From NCBI GenBank assembly GCA_963556195.1, contig OY744532.1, forward strand, positions 84,264,734 through 84,328,733: a stretch of 64,000 nucleotides of DNA. Reading direction: 5' to 3'. A program made the translations under genes and the position numbers. The stretch is from Sepiola atlantica (lineage: Eukaryota; Mollusca; Cephalopoda; Sepiida; Sepiolidae). Below the pieces are notes generated by a model. That model saw only the letters and a list, made by a program, of their open reading frames with translations, was not told the DNA's origin and ran no database searches. How positions within the stretch are numbered: position 1 is the stretch's first letter; every line of letters begins with the position of its first letter. Positions 1 to 10,540 of the stretch are shown piece after piece.

Positions 1-660
1 AAATAAAAGTCAATTTTTTTTTTTGCTTGACAAAACAAAATGAAGTTTTTAAATTTCGGCGGTAGTATTTTTCTTTTTTCTCTTTGGAGAGAGAAAAAGA
101 ATGTTATTATATTCCTTTGTTAAAAATCTTAACTCAGTACCGGAAATAAAATAATGATTCACGAGTGTCCTTCTAGAAATAATAACTTAGTTGATATTTT
201 TTCGTAACAGACGAAGAACAAAAAAAAATCACGTGAATTTACTTGCATAAAATATCCGATTTTCGAGATTTCTTTTTCTTTGTCCGCCGGATACACTTGT
301 TTTGAAAGTTTAGCAATTATGTAGCTTTCTTCACGTTCGTCTTTAATTTCCTCGTGCATTTGCCAGTGTTTGTCTTACGCTTGATTTTTTTTCATTCGAA
401 AAACTTTCGTTTGTTCAAAGATGAGTACGTAGGAAAAATTTGACGTAATTCCAGATTGCCAATTGTTGTCTGATGAGTCGAAAAATGGAGATAAAGTAGA
501 TCTTCGAATGCTTAATCGCCAAATTGTTGTGGCCTTGTTAAAGGGACCGAAATGAAGACACGAACACGGTATGAAGTAGAAAACAAGTGTATTAAGAAAA
601 AGAGAGTAAAGAGGGAAGAAATATGCGCCTGGTAAGTAGAGTTCGACTATCTACTGGATT
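1..660. other. Unassigned left edge; possible LTR-element 5' end on minus strand
   Basis: No recognisable gene. Read on the minus strand, a stretch ending ...CCACAACA near 530 is followed by ATTTGGCGATTAAGC, which resembles the LTR end plus the TTTGGCG-type leader often seen at the 5' end of Ty3/gypsy elements. A 66-codon open stretch at 159-359 (minus) matches nothing I know. If this is an LTR, LINE copy A, whose 3' end lies at about 661, sits inside or beside it. This is a guess from a short motif. Confidence 0.2.
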
Positions 661-1050
661 ACTATTTATTCGTACGTAAAAAAACATATAAAATGTGTCA
701 CAAGGCCAAAAAGGGGATGGGAAAGGTTAGGTCTTCACTAACAAATTAAACTAATTTAATTTAGCTAGCTTCATCCGGGACCATGATTCACCAAAATACA
801 GCATTTATACTATACATCCTTTTCCAATCACCAAAAGAATTCGCACCATGAAAATCCTACTTAAAACCCATATATGTAAAATATGCCACGGGGGGGGGGG
901 TATGATCATAAAAAATAATATGTACAAATATATATATATATATGAATATTTACAATGAATAAATTGAAGTGTGTAAAAAGACCCCCCATTACTAAACTGT
1001 GGCAGATACGCCGATTTGCTAGTCGAAATCGAAAATCGAAAAAGGAGGTT

Positions 1051-1116
1051 GATGCAGGCCCCAATGCTTTATTTATTAACACCACCTTCGTGAATATCGA
1101 AGGGTGACCTGCATTC
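1051..1116 (-). other. LINE 3' UTR hairpin (copy A)
   Basis: Outer arms GATGCAGG and CCTGCAT enclose an inner stem CACCTTCG / CGAAGGGTG with one bulged base. The same two-part hairpin occurs in copies B and C with a compensating A-T to T-A swap in the inner stem. It may be the RNA structure recognised by the LINE reverse transcriptase; that role is inference. Confidence 0.55.
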
Positions 1117-1350
1117 GGACAAATCAAGCGCTCTGTCACCTAGTTGGGGGATGGGATGGGGAGTTACGAACTAAATGGGGGTAATAAAAATGGGGGGGGG
1201 GAAGGGAGAAGGACGAAAATAAAAGCGGCCATAATGAACTCATTCACACACTAGCTTAATTATGAACTTAAATTAACAGAAACATGTCTTCTAGTTAGCT
1301 TATAACTGGGTCATAATCGAAGTTCGTTTTTGTAACCCAAAATCCTATAA

Positions 1351-4300
1351 CTAAGGCACGTCTAAATACCACTCTATTCTAGCTCCTGTCACTCTACACA
1401 GTCGCGCACCTCTCACCCACCTTTCACCAACATCTGCCGGAGAGAGTCTCACCCTCTCGACCCTAATGCGAGCTTTCATGTAATATTTGAAAATCGTAAT
1501 AATGTCGTGAGAAGTGAAGGTCTCAGCTCCGTAGACTGCCTTCATACGAGTTTTCTATATCGCTTCTCTCATAACGGCTAGTATGCTAAAGAACACAAAA
1601 CGTTTGAGCCTATCTGTTGTCGGAACCCAGTTGCTACATACATTGATAGGTTCCAGGTCAAAAGACGACACGTTAAGTATGTGAACCATGAGACCTGTAA
1701 CAAGCCTAATCAGCGGCACAACGATGCGGCAACAAAAGAAAGCGTGACTCACGGTCTCGTCTTCATCGCCGCATCATGAACTAACCAAGCCAGCTGAATG
1801 AAGCTTTTTACCGACCCAGAGAGCATTTCTTATCATCAGCCAGGTTAGCGTTGCCTCGTCATTATCAAAGCACCGTAACCCAGGCCCCCAATGCCAGATT
1901 GAGCGTAGCTCCCCCCTCGCACAAGCGAGCCCCTCAATCCTGTCATATCGAACAGTCCCCCTCACCATTACCCGATATAATACCTTTCGGGACAACAGCA
2001 GGGTGTCAGAGAGGCTTTTTTTCACCCTTAAAAAAAACTTCAAAGCGTGTCTGCATTCGCGATAAAAGGAGCACTCGCCTCGGGGCAACCTGTGTGCCTC
2101 CCCCTCATCCAAGTGCACACTTTTTAAAGCCGGAAAGGCTTTCTTAGTGTCTTTCTTCCAGAAGACACCGTTTCCCTCGGTTTGTGAACTCATTCGATCG
2201 AGATAAAAAAGCCGAAGTGTATGACGTCGAATATCGACGTTTGGCATACCTAGACCGCCTTCAGAAGGATGGAGATAACACATCTCGCGACAGACTATAG
2301 GGGTTTTGCCAAGCCACAAAAACTTGAAAAGAGCCCGCTGCATCTCAAGCAGTGTATCCGACGGGAGAGGAAGCACTGATAGTCGATATAGGATGATCGG
2401 ATTAATATGAGAGCTACACACTTCCGCTCTCTCTTTTAACGAAAGATTTCTACGGATCCACAGACAAGCTGCGGCCTGAATCGCTTTCTATACTTCCGAC
2501 CAATTTTTTTCCAGCTGCAGATCAGGACAGAATCAGACGCCGAGTAGCTTGCATGGCCCGTCTGTCCAGCTGTGCAGTGGTACACCATTCCAGGCACCAA
2601 TGCGCAAGCCAACGGACTTGTCGCAGTTAATTTTGGCCCCTGTTATCGTTTCATACATTCTGATATCTCTGTCGACGACACTAATCTCGGCACTGCTCGT
2701 TACAAGCACAGTCAAGTCGACGGCAAAGGCGGAGTACTTTAACGTGGTGCAAGCACCTACCAAAGTAATCCCATTTAGGACCGGATTCACCCTTAGCCTC
2801 TTAAGGAAGGGCTCCAACACAAGCACATAAAGCATCGGTGAAAGCGGACATCCCTGACAAAGAGATCTGGATAATCTGAAGGGCTCAGACCTCACACCAT
2901 TCACCTCTACTCGCACACCGGGGTTCGCATACAAGAGGCGAATCCAAGAGCGAAACTGCGGACCAAAATCGGCCGCAGACAAAACAGCCTCCAAGTAACG
3001 ATTGTCCACCCTATCGAATGCTTTGGACTGATCTAAATGATCAGCACGGCTTCTGTGTCGACTTTATCTATGATCAGGCGTATCGAGTGCAAGTTATCTT
3101 GAATGGGCCGACCCTTTACAGCACAAGTCTGTTCGGGGCTAATTAGACCAGCCAAAACAAGCTGCAATCGTTTGGCTAAGATCTTGGCTAAAATCTTTAA
3201 CTCAGCATTTAGCATCGTTAAGGGCCGGAAATTATCTAACTCATCCCCACCATTTTTGCTTTTGCGTTACAACTTCACTATACCCATGGTCAAGTACTCG
3301 GGAATAGTCCCATTCCTAAACCACGAGTTAAATAAAACTGTCAGCAAGGGAACAAAAATGTGCGAGATCCTCAAATACACCTCGCAGGACAAACCATCAA
3401 TACCGGGAGACTTGTTAAGGCCAACCCGCCTTAAGACTTCCTGGACTTCTTCCTCCGTTATGCAACCTTCGCACCTAGCTGCTTCGGTCGCCTCGAGACG
3501 AGAAAAGTCAGCTAAATAGGGGTCGAAATGTACTAATGACAGACCGGGTTCCCTGGTAAAAAGATACTGGAAATGAGAACGAAACGCCTCCAGAATACCT
3601 TCGTTTGTGGTCACGAGACGCCCATTCGGCAATGAGACACGTGCGATATGCCGATCAGCAGCTTGTCGACGTCCTTCTGCACGCAATTCAGCGGCCATAC
3701 TTGATGCTTCTTGAGGCATTCTCTTTAACCTAGCCCTAATCACTAAAGCTTGGTGCTGATGCATAGCCACAGACGCTAGCTTTGCCTTAATTATAGTAAC
3801 TTTAGCACTATCCCCCGCCTCCACCGCCCGATCTAATCTAGAATCTAGTGCCACTTTAGCTGCGCTAGATGTTAGATTGAGTCGTCGGCTAAAATCAGCT
3901 GTAAATGGCCTAATTACCTTCTTAAAGTGAACCCATCTCCTATTCCCAATTGCAACTTTCGTCAATTCCCACTGTAAGGTTATTAATAGCTGTTCATGGT
4001 AGCCCTTCACATCGAACAACGAAGTGTTGAGCTTCCAGTAACCAGCCAATCTAGGCTTAAGTCTATCTAAGTTTATTCGAACCCGAACAAGTCTATGATC
4101 CGAGTAAACTATATTATGAAAACTTGGACATTCGAATAATTCTACGTCGACTCTCCTAATTAAGAACCGGTCGATATAACTCGAAAGTTGTACCGCACCG
4201 GAGCCGCGCCTAGCTGTCCAAGTCCATACGCTATCACGGGGCTTTTCATTCCGCAATTTATCGATAAGATCAAACTTATCGACAAAGTCCCGAAATGCCT

Positions 4301-4787
4301 TAGCATCCCGATCATTGTTAGATCCCCTACCCCGATTACGATCTATATCGGGATCCAGGACCGCGTTCCAGTCTCCCGCTAAGATGACCGCCCGAGTTGT
4401 ACTAATGAACTGCTCGATCTGTCGAAAGAAAGGAGTAAGCTCAGAATTGATATTGGGCGCATAAACCCCAATGAGTCGAAATGCCTTATCTTTTATGGTA
4501 ATATCCAAAACGCACAGCCTACCTTCCGGATCCATGAAACAAGGGTCACAGGACGCATCTAAAGACTTATTTACTAGCCAGGAAACACCCCTTGAGCGAG
4601 AATCGAAATACGCTGAGTAGATGTGAAAACCCCTAGTCAGCGCACCCAAATAGTAACCTGGAATTAAGTGTGTCTCCTGCAAACAACATACATTCACTCC
4701 AAGGTGCTGAAGGTCTGTAACAACTCGAAATTTACGAGAGTCGGCCCTCAGCCCATGTACATTAAAGCTTGCTAGATAGAGAGCCAT
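1351..4787 (-). pseudogene. LINE copy A ORF2 (endonuclease-reverse transcriptase), broken
   Basis: Starting at 4787 (MALYLASFN...) the first 506 codons are open. They hold the APE-type endonuclease, with QETH, GVYAPN, GDWN and SDHRLV motifs, and the start of the reverse transcriptase (KSPGIDGLS). The rest lies in separate frames: 3033-3215 (QTCAVKGRPIQDNL), 2533-3009 (QGCPLSPMLYVLVLEPF), 1774-2421 (thumb/connection), 1555-1752 and 1351-1545 (C-terminus ending EWYLDVP, as in copies B and C). The catalytic YADD box reads FAVD here, so even a repaired frame would lack the aspartate pair. The start matches that chosen for copies B and C, nine bases after the ORF1 stop. Confidence 0.88.
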
Positions 4788-4796
4788 TGAGAGTTC

Positions 4797-5647
4797 TTAG
4801 GGTTGGGTTCCAGAAACGAACATCGATGGGGTCAGGATGCCGACGGCTCTCCCAAAAGACTGTGTGCCCATCTGAATGTTGATTTGGCCATCATGGGAGA
4901 TGCCGCCAACATCCAAGGGGTATGTTTGTTTGGCTATCCTATACAGGGATGGGTGCAAATAAACAGGGACCCTCCCAACACAATCTTTTCGAAAACATTT
5001 TAACGAATAATTTTTAAGGATAGCCATGGGCTGAGTTAATTTAAAAGTATCATTCGCTTCCCTTATCATTAGCCAGAGCCCATTAGATTCTTCAGGTTGC
5101 CTGATTACAGTCAGAACTCTGGTAGCGTTAGGGAAGTTTAAGGTATCCTCAACGGACATGTTCCCCACTTTCCTAAACTCTTACAGTTTTTTTTGGTCGG
5201 CGACTTTATAGTTTTTTACAGTTTTTTCCTGTACTTCGTTTGTTACAGAGATGTTTACTCCAGGGAGAAACGACGTTGTCTTCCTTCTTTTCTCCAGGGA
5301 ATGGCTTCTCTGCCTTTTTTAGATAGGGGTGGAGGTGGAAGTGGCATGTCTTCTTTTATTGGGGAATGGGTTGTGTTTCTGTTTTCGAGAAATGGAGAGG
5401 CGGGAGCGAGCTGTTTTGCAGGGGATGGAGGGGGAGAATTTTGGGGAGTGTTTTGCGGGGTGACTAAAGGGGAAGGCTTGAGAGAGGAGACGGCTTTGCT
5501 TTTCTTCACTGGGCTTAGAGGGATTAATTTGTATTTCCTCTCTTTCAAGGGAGCGGTGATCGGAGGGGGCTTAACTTTTGGAGGGGAACGTTGCTTTCTA
5601 AGACTGGGAGTTGACTTTGTTTTAGGGGGGTATTTAATTACTTCCAC
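4797..5647 (-). pseudogene. LINE copy A ORF1, C-terminal remnant
   Basis: Two open pieces in different frames. 5255-5647 is a proline-, lysine- and serine-rich linker resembling the PPPSP-rich middle of ORF1 in copies B and C. 4797-5168 is the conserved C-terminal domain, ending in CVGRVPVYLHPSLYRIAKQ...SMFVSGTQP, close to the end of the copy B protein (CVGRVPIRIHPTLYRALK...SMFVSGSQL). The RNA-binding N-terminal part and the CCHC knuckle are absent because of truncation. ORF1 products of this group are RNA-binding proteins that accompany the LINE RNA; that role is known from the group, not seen here. Confidence 0.75.
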
Positions 5648-5780
5648 GTTAATACTCTGATGAGTGTAGACAAAAGCCGGCTTAGTACATTCATTTTTTT
5701 AAATCGTTTCCTCTCGTGTTTATACTTGTTTAATTTCATTCCACCCTCCCATAAATGTCCCAAACGTCCGTATTCCTCGC

Positions 5781-5782
<2 letters not shown>

Positions 5783-5839
<57 letters not shown>
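5783..5839. repeat. (TA)n microsatellite
   Basis: Uninterrupted TA dinucleotide run of about 57 bp, 130 bp beyond the truncated end of LINE copy A. Confidence 0.98.
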
Positions 5840-5840
<1 letters not shown>

Positions 5841-6320
5841 CACCCGTAACAAGGAACATTTGCACCGAGACGTAAAACGTTACTCTGAATTAGAGTTCAT
5901 ATATACAGTTTCATCCTAAGAGGTGAGTTATGTATCACATTACATTTAAATTTATGGAGGTGTTTACAGTCAGGTACACCTGGAACAGGGAAGACATTCA
6001 ACACTCTAGAACTCTGACGAAATAAACTACTAGAGTAGAAAACCTTCCGTGATATAAGAATCTCAACAGAGAAAATGTGAGATTTGCTGATTGTAAGGGT
6101 TGTCGAGGTTATTTACGTCGAAGGGACGGCACCAACGCAACAAGTTAGGCGTGACACATTTCATATAATTCTGTTTTATTAGGGAAATATGTTTATATGA
6201 ATTGTCTGTTTTGTTCTCGTTATCATTTAATGTTTTTATTGGGCGAAATTTACGTTAAATTTTTTTAAGCTTTTACTGTTCAGCAGAATGTCATGCTTAA
6301 TTTTAGTAGTTCTATTTCCT
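5840..6320. other. Unassigned AT-rich stretch
   Basis: No frame longer than a few dozen codons and no motif recognised. The right end may contain further decayed 5' sequence of PLE-1. Confidence 0.5.
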
Positions 6321-6324
6321 CCTT

Positions 6325-7560
6325 TGTTATATCAACATACCCATGACTTAGGAAACAGGCACTACCATACTGGATTGACAAACATCCGCAAATATTACAT
6401 CAAAGATTTAATAAACAATTTATCATCGACAACATAGATAGAATTCTTAACAAAAAATCTTTCGAATTTAACAACGAAAACTACATTCAGAACTTAAGTA
6501 CAGCAATAGAAACTAGCATGGCACCGACATACGCTACCCTACCACTAGCTTACCAAGAAGAGATCTTATGTTAAATGATATACAAATATATAGATGAAAT
6601 ATCAAAACTATTTTCGTAAAATCTGGGAAAATATTCCAAGATAAGTGTTATCCCTTATGAAACTATGTAGGAGAACATCGACGAATTACAACATATACTC
6701 CGAAACCTATACCATAAACTTAAATTAACCTTGAAGATAGTCACGCAGAACTATCTTTCTTAGGTATACTAGATAAAATTACAAACACTCATATTATCAC
6801 ATACATTTACCACTACCAACGGGCACAACAACATTTCTATTTTTAATAATATAACCCCAAAAGCTGCTTGAAATGTATACTTTATTCCCGAGCACGCAGA
6901 ATCCGCACTATAGTCTATGACAAACATCTCCGAATTATCCGACTGGAGGAACTACGAAAAACATTAACGAGAATAGGATACCCATCACAATAAAAACATA
7001 AAGGTATAGAACAAGACCAAATTACTAACAGAACAACTACGGGACTCCGGAAAAGGAAGCAAAGAAAATATACTAGCATACGTCTCTACACACAACAAAA
7101 ACAATCCAGAACTATTCAAATAAATAACAAAAAAACCTCACCCCACTCAACCAAAACAACTAACTAAGCAATATATTGGAAACAACAGAATTAATCAAGG
7201 CCAACCAAAACACCTCAAACACATTTTAACCTCATCCAAACTCAACCAGCACATAATACAAGGGGTCACAAAATGAAAAAAAAAACAGAATATTGGGAGT
7301 AGTAGACTTAATAATAAAAGAAAACCCATACACATTCTAACATCCAACGCGAAAATAAAAAAAAGACTAATATTGTACCTCTATAAGTGTAGTCTATTTA
7401 CTAGAATGCACAACATTCGGCAACACCTTATATAGGCGCCACCAAAACAATTAACAATAGAGTAACTCTACATAAAAGTAACATAACATCCCAGAGAAAA
7501 GAAATGCATTTGTTTCACAGCGTACACACTCATGTAGACGAGGTAAATTAAATGGCATGT
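6325..7560 (+). pseudogene. Penelope-like retroelement relic PLE-1 (RT + GIY-YIG)
   Basis: No long frame survives, but reading across frames shows family motifs in order. YINIP-HDLG at about 6328-6353 and YWIDKHPQ just after belong to the RT fingers. TAIETSMAPTYATLPLAYQEE near 6500-6562 corresponds to the AMGTKxAPTYATL motif of PLE reverse transcriptases. LQHILRNLYHKLKLTLK follows near 6690-6735, then RRIRTIVYDKHLRIIRLEELRKTL at about 6896-6968. The connector reads ENILAYVSTHNKNNPELF (about 7067-7120). The GIY-YIG nuclease follows, with ILYLYKC at about 7370 and YIGATKTINNRVTLHK at 7431-7478. PLEs prime reverse transcription with a GIY-YIG nick. The element is dead and has lost its 5' part; the (A)LDD catalytic region is not clearly readable. 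Confidence 0.78.
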
Positions 7561-8258
7561 CTATCTTTCCAACTCGAGATTATTTCTATCTCGTAAGACA
7601 AGAAAAACGCTTCATATCTAATTTCCCCCAACATACAGGTCACACAAATCTACATACATATAAAAACAAGTGTTGATAAGCATCCACCCTTGTTTTCATA
7701 TGCATGTATATGTGTGTATACACACTTACTCATATACACACATGCATATACGCATCCACATACATAAAACAGATACATAACACACGTATATGTGTATATG
7801 TGTATATTCGTGTGGGTATGTATAAAAAACAGATAGATACGCACGTAGGCATTTTCATACATACACCAGGACTATCAATCTTACTTAAATACACATACAC
7901 TACAAACACACACCTACATACACATGTGCACAGGCACATGTATGGCGTAGACTATGAAAATAGTCAACACTCATGAATTTCACGTGCGCTCTTACACTTC
8001 ATCGAATACATTGACTAAAGTTAAGTTAAACAACACACCCGAAGATTACCCACAAAGATAAATTCGAGAAACCTGCATGCATGCTTAAAAAAGACGCAGA
8101 TTTTGCAGGGAGAAGTACAGGAGATGAACACACACACACGCATGCGCATGAAATGCCAAACTGTAAAAAATAAACCCATTTTTTCAAAAGATAACAATAT
8201 ATGTAGAGAGCAAAGATGCTCGAAACGCTTTATAAAATAAAGCAGTAAACTAATAGAC

Positions 8259-8261
<3 letters not shown>
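7561..8261. repeat. CA/TA/ATAC-rich low-complexity tract and unassigned flank
   Basis: From about 7640 to 7960 the sequence is a degenerate mix of ACAC, ATAC and GTAT repeats, open in several frames only because of its simple composition. 7961-8261 is AT-rich without recognised features. Confidence 0.7.

Positions 8262-8326
<65 letters not shown>
8262..8326. repeat. (TA)n microsatellite
   Basis: About 65 bp of TA repeats bordering the left side of the hammerhead-bearing tandem repeat. Confidence 0.98.
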
Positions 8327-8328
<2 letters not shown>

Positions 8329-8803
8329 TTTATAGCTCCTGGAAAACCCTCTAGATAGTCACTGTTAGTGTAGTATTAAATCAGCATGACGTCGCTAGCT
8401 ATAAATGCATCGTTTCTTGCATTAAGTTGAACGCTCTTATGATGTCAAGCCGCCGAATTGAGTGTTACAAGTATCACTGTTTATTTAGCTATCCACCGCT
8501 GGCCTAGTAGGTTCTAGATGTCAGGATGTGAGTTGTAATATACTCGTAGCCTAGGTTTTAGAATAGCGCGACCCGTCGTGAGTGATTATATCTCTAAGCT
8601 GATGAGTCCCGACATAAGTGTTAAAATTATCACTGTTTATTTAGCCATCCAGCGCTGTGGTTGTAGATGTCAGGATTTTAGTTGTAGTCCGGGTGTTCGA
8701 ATTGCGCGAGCAGTTGTTAATAGTTCTACTTCTATGCTGATGAGCTCCGATTAAAAAGGACGAAACGTATACGTACTTAGATAATAATAAAAAAACAAAT
8801 ATG

Positions 8804-8805
<2 letters not shown>
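8327..8805 (+). repeat. Retrozyme-like tandem repeat with hammerhead ribozyme
   Basis: Two clear tandem units, plus a decayed third at the left. Shared anchors are TATCACTGTTTATTTAGC at 8472 and 8628 (156 apart), AGATGTCAGGAT at 8516 and 8665 (149 apart), and CTGATGA at 8599 and 8737. The left unit shows only a ruined box (TTATGATG near 8436). The second unit ends in an almost complete hammerhead motif. (TA)n arrays bound the whole block on both sides. Tandem units of roughly 150-400 bp each bearing a type I hammerhead are the layout of animal retrozymes (small non-autonomous, circRNA-forming retroelements). The assignment rests on that layout and the ribozyme, with no database comparison. 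Confidence 0.65.
8732..8780 (+). ncRNA. Type I hammerhead ribozyme motif
   Basis: Core CTGATGA is at 8737-8743. Stem II pairs G8744 and TCC8746-8748 with GGAC8758-8761, leaving one bulged C. GAAA is at 8762-8765. A tiny stem III, CG-TATA-CG (8766-8773), closes against T8774, then A8775 is the expected cleavage position (the UA form of UH). Stem I arms CTATG (8732-8736) and CTTAG (8776-8780) pair in four of five positions; the neighbouring unit has CTAAG before its core, which would pair perfectly. A two-base-pair stem III is typical of hammerheads in Penelope-like elements and retrozymes. Activity is untested, and the bulge and mismatch may weaken it. Confidence 0.75.

Positions 8806-8863
<58 letters not shown>
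8806..8863. repeat. (TA)n microsatellite
   Basis: TA run bordering the right side of the hammerhead tandem repeat. Confidence 0.98.
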
Positions 8864-8869
<6 letters not shown>

Positions 8870-8962
8870 TATTTATAAATAAATATTAAATTATCAATAC
8901 CTACATATATATTTATATGGGAAAATGAAAAAGGAAAACCAAAAAATGGATGTTTTTTATGT

Positions 8963-9006
8963 GTACATCAACGTTTCGTCTTTATTTATAAGACTTCATC
9001 AGGATG
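8963..9006 (-). ncRNA. Second hammerhead ribozyme motif
   Basis: On the minus strand CTGATGA (9002-8996) is followed by one extra A. A perfect five-pair stem II follows, GTCTT (8994-8990) with AAGAC (8982-8978), then GAAA (8977-8974). A minimal stem III, CG-TTGA-TG, closes against T8965. A8964 takes the cleavage position. Stem I pairing is not evident, so this may be a decayed ribozyme. The unit differs in sequence from the 8.7 kb motif and lies in opposite orientation, so it is probably a different element, perhaps the long-terminal part of a Penelope-like element. Confidence 0.6.
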
Positions 9007-9227
9007 ATAATATAGAGAAAAAATGTCATGCAAGTAAAAATACATGTAGGGTAGACATATTGGGAGGAAAAATAAAATAAAATAATGGCCACTACTGGGT
9101 GGACGTCCGTACTTGTTGGAGAATAAAATTTAATGTTGAAGAAAATGAGTGGGGAAGAAAGTGGAAAGATGGGGGTGAGCAAAGACTACTGTGGCTGGTA
9201 GTAAGAGAAAGAGGTGGGTGTATGAGC

Positions 9228-9924
<697 letters not shown>

Positions 9925-10540
9925 TGTTTCTGTCATGAATTACTATTTTCATTTTGCTCTTTCATTCATTCATTTCTTCTTTTAATTTTTTCATTCATTC
10001 ATTCTTTGTTTTATTCAGTCTTTCTCTCATGAATTACTATTTTTTATTTCGTTCTTTCATTCATTCATTTCTTTTACTTTTTTTCATTCATTCATTCTTT
10101 GTTTCATTCAGTCTTTCTTTTATGAATTACTATTTTTTATTTTGTTATTTCATTCATTCATTTCCTCTTTTGATTTTTTATTCATTCATGCTTTTTATTC
10201 AGTCTTTCTTTCATGAATTACTATTTTTTTATTTTGTTCTTTCATTCATTCATTTATCTTACTTCTTTACATTCATTCATTCTTTGTTTCATTCAGTCTT
10301 TCTTTCATGAATTACTATTTATTATTTTGTTCTTTCATTCATTCATTTCTTCTTTTAATTTTTTTATTCATTCATTCTTTTTTGCATTCAGTCTTTCTTT
10401 CATGGATTACTATTTTTTTATTTTGTTCTTTCCTCATTCATTTCTTCTTTTAATACTTTCATTCATTCATTCTTTGTTTTATTCAGTCTTTCTTTCATAG
10501 ATTACTATTCTTTATATTGTTCTTTCTTTTATTCATCACT
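9925..10540. repeat. TTCATTCATT-containing minisatellite
   Basis: About six to seven imperfect units of roughly 90-100 bp. Each has TTCAGTCTTTCTTTCATGAAT, then TACTATTTTTTATTTTGTTC, then a (TTCA)n tract and a T-rich end. The phenylalanine- and serine-rich frames here come from the repeat and are not genes. Confidence 0.9.

Larger units (their letters stand above)
661..5650 (-). mobile_element. Tx1/L1-like LINE copy A, degenerate and 5'-truncated
   Basis: An old non-LTR retrotransposon read right to left. It carries a 3' UTR (about 661-1350), a broken ORF2 (1351-4787) and the C-terminal half of ORF1 (4797-5647). Layout, proteins and 3' UTR hairpin are homologous to the intact copies B and C, but it is far more diverged, with many frameshifts and stops. 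The 5' half of ORF1, including the zinc knuckle seen in B and C, is missing, so the copy is truncated near 5650, as expected of target-primed reverse transcription. A (TA)n array lies 130 bp beyond the truncation. Assignment to the Tx1 side of the L1 group is by general protein resemblance and would need a phylogeny. Confidence 0.85.

Noticed and set aside
465..500. CTGATGAGTCGAAAAA on plus strand as hammerhead
   Set aside because: No room for stem II between the boxes and no stem III.
5193..5660. 155-codon plus-strand open frame
   Set aside because: Antisense shadow of the Pro-rich LINE copy A ORF1 remnant on the minus strand.
8262..8863. CRISPR-like spaced repeats
   Set aside because: Animal DNA; the repeats are contiguous tandem units with a hammerhead, with no spacers.
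9954..10310. Serine- and phenylalanine-rich open frames
   Set aside because: Generated by the TTCATT-type minisatellite.
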